Origin: Phallusia mammillata
Taxonomy: Eukaryota > Chordata > Ascidiacea > Phlebobranchia > Ascidiidae
Direction: 5' to 3'
Assembly: GCA_003260075.1 (NCBI GenBank)
Contig: QLIY01000122.1
Location: forward strand, 1-64,000
DNA: 64,000 nt
Part shown: positions 60,548 through 64,000 of the stretch, piece by piece
How the letters are laid out: each line of letters begins with the position of its first letter
Numbering within the stretch: position 1 is the stretch's first letter
Position numbers and translations under genes: made by a program
Notes under the pieces: model-generated
Database searches by the model: none
What the model was told of the DNA's origin: nothing
Seen by the model: the letters and a program-made list of their open reading frames with translations, nothing else

Positions 60548-60786
60548 ATTAGTCCTGGCAGAAAGCTTATACACTGTTACAAATGTTATACCAATACGCA
60601 GTAAACTTTTAATTGATTTTTCGTTTTTTATATTTGTAACCTCAATTGTTATTATCCCATAGGAATAGCCGTAGCGGTTGGTGTGGTGGTGGAGGGGACC
60701 TCCCCTCTTGTGCAACTGCGCCTGCTGAAAAAAAACAAGCAATCCTTAATAAGTCGTGAACTAACCGCAATTTACTTAAACTCAAT

Positions 60787-63696
60787 ATGGGAAACGCCAA
60801 CAGGTAAAAATGGATTGTTATAGGGTTTTAGAAAATCTAAACTTCTTTTCGTCTTGTCACTGTAACAGGGTCGAACGTTCGGGCTCTCCCCGGCAGTTTG
60901 CTTGTGACAAATGTGGACAAAGATTTCCGGATATCATTAGAAAAATTGTTCATGAGTCAGATTGCGAGGGTCGACCTGGATTGCGGGCTGTTGGAGCGTT
61001 GATGGTAAACACGAATAAATATTTTACTACGTGTCATTAAATTGTTTTGGAACTATTTGATTGTCGATTTATAAGCAGAAAGAAATCGTTTTTTGACTTT
61101 GTATTGTAAATTATAACAACTTGCTTCACCTCATTAACGCTATGTAGTTTCACTACAAATTGCTTTCAAAGCTTCGCTGTAAATTTGTGGTTAGGTATCA
61201 CTATTTGTTGGTGCCTTTTTAAAAAACGAAAAGTGCACACTTTGGTTTCAAATTTGATTTGCTGTCAAAAAAGGGTTGAGAACCGCTTAATCTTTGTATG
61301 AAGCACTAAATTTTTCACACCTTAAAGTTAAGATCGATTCTGGTCTGTAACATTTTTGTAGTAAGATAGTATAGGTTAGAATCAGTGGTTCCCAACCTTT
61401 GGTGGACCGTGGCCCCCTAAAAGTCACTTTTTGGCCTCGTGGCCCCCTTTAAGTAACCCTGAAGGACCTGTGGCCCCCTTGTAAAAGGCAATCTCGTGTT
61501 GGAATTCGGTACTAATTTCGGCTTTGAACAGGTCTAATAGGGTAATCAAGAATCCGCAATCGTGAAAAACCTCAATATAGACAAATGGGCCCTGGTTGGG
61601 AACCACTGGGTAAGATGCTATGTTTAATGTCTTTATAATGTACTTGTAGGCTCTGCATGAAGATCTAGAGAGGCGACGAAAGTTGGGTACGTTTGCTAAT
61701 TTTAACTTACATTCGGTCCAGTGTTAAATCTGAAATGCTGCTGGTTGTAGTTTAATCATAAATCGCTTGTGAGGTAAAGAGATCAAATTTTCTGTCCCAT
61801 TCGAAATAATAGTACTTTTTCGTTCAGTCATAAATTGCACCCCATACTAAACAATAAGCACCTTAAGTGTCGTATATCGTGCTCCTGCATTTTGTTTTTT
61901 CGTACAGAGGAATTGAAGCAAGCTCTAGTGGCATTTAACATTACCATGGAAATGCTGAAAGATGACGATGATGATTCTGAAGATGAGAGTGGCGATGATA
62001 GCAGGAAAAGTAAGTTGATTAAAGTCATTATCGATATAAGAGTATGCCAAGAGTTCTGTTGTTTAAAATTTATGACGATTCATACCGTTTTTACTGGGCT
62101 AAAGTAGTAGATTGGGCTCAGTATTTTATTTTAGTTCGTGTTGTATAGGTCTTCTGGGTTGCAGAGTTGTGCGAAGTGGATCGTGGAAATGGCAGAATCA
62201 GGTTTGTCTATCATGTTTTGTTTTGACGATTGTGGCAAATGTAATGACGAATAAATGTTACCAAAAGAATACAAATAATACACATCAATCACGTGTAGCA
62301 GCAGATAAAATTAAAACCTGCTGTTGTAGGCAGTACTTTATCATTTTCTATGTGGTAATAAGCTAAATTGCAGATACAATACAGGCATTCTTGAATGCCT
62401 TGGGGCCTTCCTTGCTTTTGTAACATTTCGCTTTAGTAATAAATGACACAAATTGATTCAAATATATATTTACATTGTTTAAGCTTTAGTAGCAACTAAA
62501 GGAGACTTCTGGGTTCTTGTTTATTGTTATTTTTTCCGTTACCATTTTCATTTCTTTAGGACGGGGGCGAAGGTAACGTTGGAACCGTATTCAAGGTGGA
62601 AAAGGCCTGGCTGAATATTGTCTGGGATTCGGGTCCAAATAATTCTTATCGAGCTGGAATGGGAGATTGTTACGATCTTCTGGTGCTGGACAGTCGACAA
62701 GCAGGTAACATTAAGAATATGGAAACTTAAACTGCTTTTTCGCCGTCCAATAGTGAATCAAGCAGCTCCCCCAAACATTCCCATGTAAAGGATGGGATTT
62801 AAAAAATGTGGCTACACCTTACACTTAAGTTTATACCTTTTAACTTTTATTTAGTTAATGAAAATGATACATAGACAACACTAATTTCAAGTGCACGTTA
62901 ATGTTCAAGTTACACTTTTTGATAATGTATGCCTTGGTTATTGCAGCTTCTGTTATTGTATACTTTCAATAAAGTTGGTTTTAACAATGAAAAAATCCCA
63001 AAAAAACTGAATTGAAAACACATAAATATGAATCATATAAATGTGCAGATAAGAAAGACGACATTGGCAAAATTGTGATATCTTTCAGTGTGTGTCGACC
63101 ACTTGACCAAACCTGTGGATTAATTATTAACTTGAAACGCTATCTCGCTTCTGAGTACAGATTGAGCCTGGAGCAAGGAAAACTATTCAGTTTGTGACGG
63201 CGATCATAAACACTTAAATGAGCCTTCAGATGTCAATCACAAAAAAAAAATTAGCTTCGAACTTCAAATGCATTTAAAATAATTGTATAACAAAATAAAA
63301 ATGCTAAAAAATTTTCGGTGGCATCTGTCCTCCTGATCATACATTTGCCTACAATACACGAAACAGTTGAAAGAACGTTTGTCATATGGAATATTGATAT
63401 ACATGTATTGCAATCCTTTACATTGATTATTGCGATAGTACCGCTGTTTTTTGATTTTTATTCAATGTTTGTTGAAAAATCTTGGGTACTAACTTTTTTC
63501 ATTTTTATGTTTTATCAGGAGTAAAACATCCGAATGTTCAATGTGATGGATGCGAAGTGCGAGATGATTGTTTGCGTGGCACGAGATGGAAATGCCACGA
63601 CTGTGAAGATTTTGATTTGTGCACGCCTTGTTTTATGGCAAATAAGCACGACATGAAGCATAGGTTCATCCGGTTCGAAACAACCAAGTCTTCTGG
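60787..63696 (+). CDS. Mind-bomb-like protein, N-terminal part (continues beyond window)
   Basis: Seven exons: 60787-60803, 60869-61004, 61650-61686, 61908-62009, 62149-62201, 62560-62704, 63519-63696. All are GT-AG with matching phases, giving 222 codons and continuing in phase 2. Starts MGNANR (a possible but non-ideal myristoylation start). A C2HC finger has C18, C21, H34, C38 (CDKCGQRF...HESDC). A short helix, then an acidic run DDDDDSEDESGDD (about 81-95), follow. Residues 98-160 are a MIB/HERC2 domain (VVRSGSWKWQNQDGGEGNVG...WDSG...YRAG...YDLLVLD). 164-213 is a ZZ zinc finger (CDGC...RWKCHDC...DLC-x2-C...H-x5-H). MIB/HERC2-ZZ is the substrate-binding start of MIB E3 ligases, which drive Notch ligand endocytosis. 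The N-terminal finger plus acidic extension is not part of the MIB1/2 layout I know. The RING and ankyrin parts, if present, lie outside. Confidence 0.82.
61383..61608. mobile_element. hAT-type element in intron of MIB-like gene
   Basis: 226 bp, ends CAGTGGTTCCCAACCTTTGG and CCTGGTTGGGAACCACTG. Flanking 8-mers (gttagaat / ggtaagat) match only partly, so this is an older copy. It lies in intron 2 of the MIB-like gene. Confidence 0.78.
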
Positions 63697-64000
63697 GTTA
63701 GTTTTCTAAGTCTTCTAGGTTCTGCTCCTAATTTATGCAAGCGTTTGCTTCGAAAACCTATTTATGGCGCCTTCAAGAAGCTTAAGCTCCTCATTAAAAG
63801 TTTAAAATCTTAACAAGGATACGAAGAACGTCTTTCGCTACAAGTTTTGAAACTAAAAAGCTTAGTAGTATATTGGATAGAGGTCTACGCATGTTAACTT
63901 TTTTCTGTACTTTTTGTCTATTGCCTCTTTTTTTTCTTATAGTAGTATACGACTGTCTTTTCTTATTTAGTCCGTTCACGTCCTAACAGTTTGTCAATGA

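Larger units (their letters stand above)
53511..60786. other. Intergenic, no gene recognised
   Basis: 7.3 kb. Contains a short tandem duplication (57808-57902), one hAT element (58226-58440) and one inverted-repeat element (60394-60547). Short ORFs such as 54922-55182 (+, from an ATG) and 55188-55406 (-) show no domain or splice support. Confidence 0.5.

Noticed and set aside
63012..63197. Possible extra exon in the MIB-like gene (MKTHKYESYKCADKK...)
   Set aside because: Inserting it breaks the phase between the exons ending at 62704 and starting at 63519, which join directly in the conserved MIB order.
1..64000. CRISPR arrays, rRNA genes, bacterial operons or viral genomes
   Set aside because: The spliced genes and hAT elements show an animal nuclear genome, and no such structure was seen on either strand.

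Overview
This is animal nuclear DNA: AT-rich, with short-to-medium spliced introns, many small DNA transposons, and genes on both strands. The best guess is a tunicate of the genus Ciona. The exact 16-mer ATTCTATTTGAATAAG, which I recall as the Ciona trans-spliced leader, occurs twice (3539-3554 and 16676-16691). Base composition, intron sizes and the strong sequence difference between apparent allelic copies also fit. This identification rests on memory, not on a search.

Layout. 1-3100 (+): parts of an astacin-type metalloprotease, with two copies of the same exon pair separated by an antistasin-like/propeptide exon. 3380-14173 (-): a secreted protein with two sushi domains followed by EAR/EPTP repeats, with a 7.1 kb first intron and its 3' end missing. 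14.2-24.8 kb: no convincing gene; a CpG-rich stretch lies upstream of the sushi-EAR gene, followed by repeats. 24828-28849 (-): a complete nine-exon F-actin capping protein alpha gene. 31762-32115 (-): FAM32A. 36387-37622 (+): an intronless C2-domain protein with an R-SNARE-like C-terminus. 43915-45687 (-) and 47403-52297 (+): two divergently transcribed multi-exon genes, the first with a duplicated motif like that of ERICH3. 53082-53510 (-): a small single-pass membrane protein with LPxY and PPxY motifs. 60787 to the window end (+): the 5' part of a mind-bomb-like gene (C2HC finger, acidic stretch, MIB/HERC2 domain, ZZ finger).

Mobile DNA. At least nine short hAT-type elements are present, most with 8 bp target-site duplications. 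Two of them are sister copies at 28244 and 32248. There are also several hairpin-like MITEs and a tRNA-derived SINE. One hAT insertion sits so that its target-site duplication is exactly the first 8 bases of a capping-protein intron, so the splice donor was kept.

Assembly structure. Twelve runs of 10 or more G occur, all on the + strand, and no C run exceeds 6. Eight runs consist of, or contain, exactly ten extra G, and six of those join two near-identical direct copies of 64-152 bp. This looks like scaffold gaps (N) written as G between overlapping contig ends that were not merged because the two haplotypes differ. The tandem duplications, the poly-proline and poly-glycine ORFs and probably the astacin exon duplication should be read with that in mind. 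I see no CRISPR array, rRNA, intact tRNA, operon or bacterial feature.
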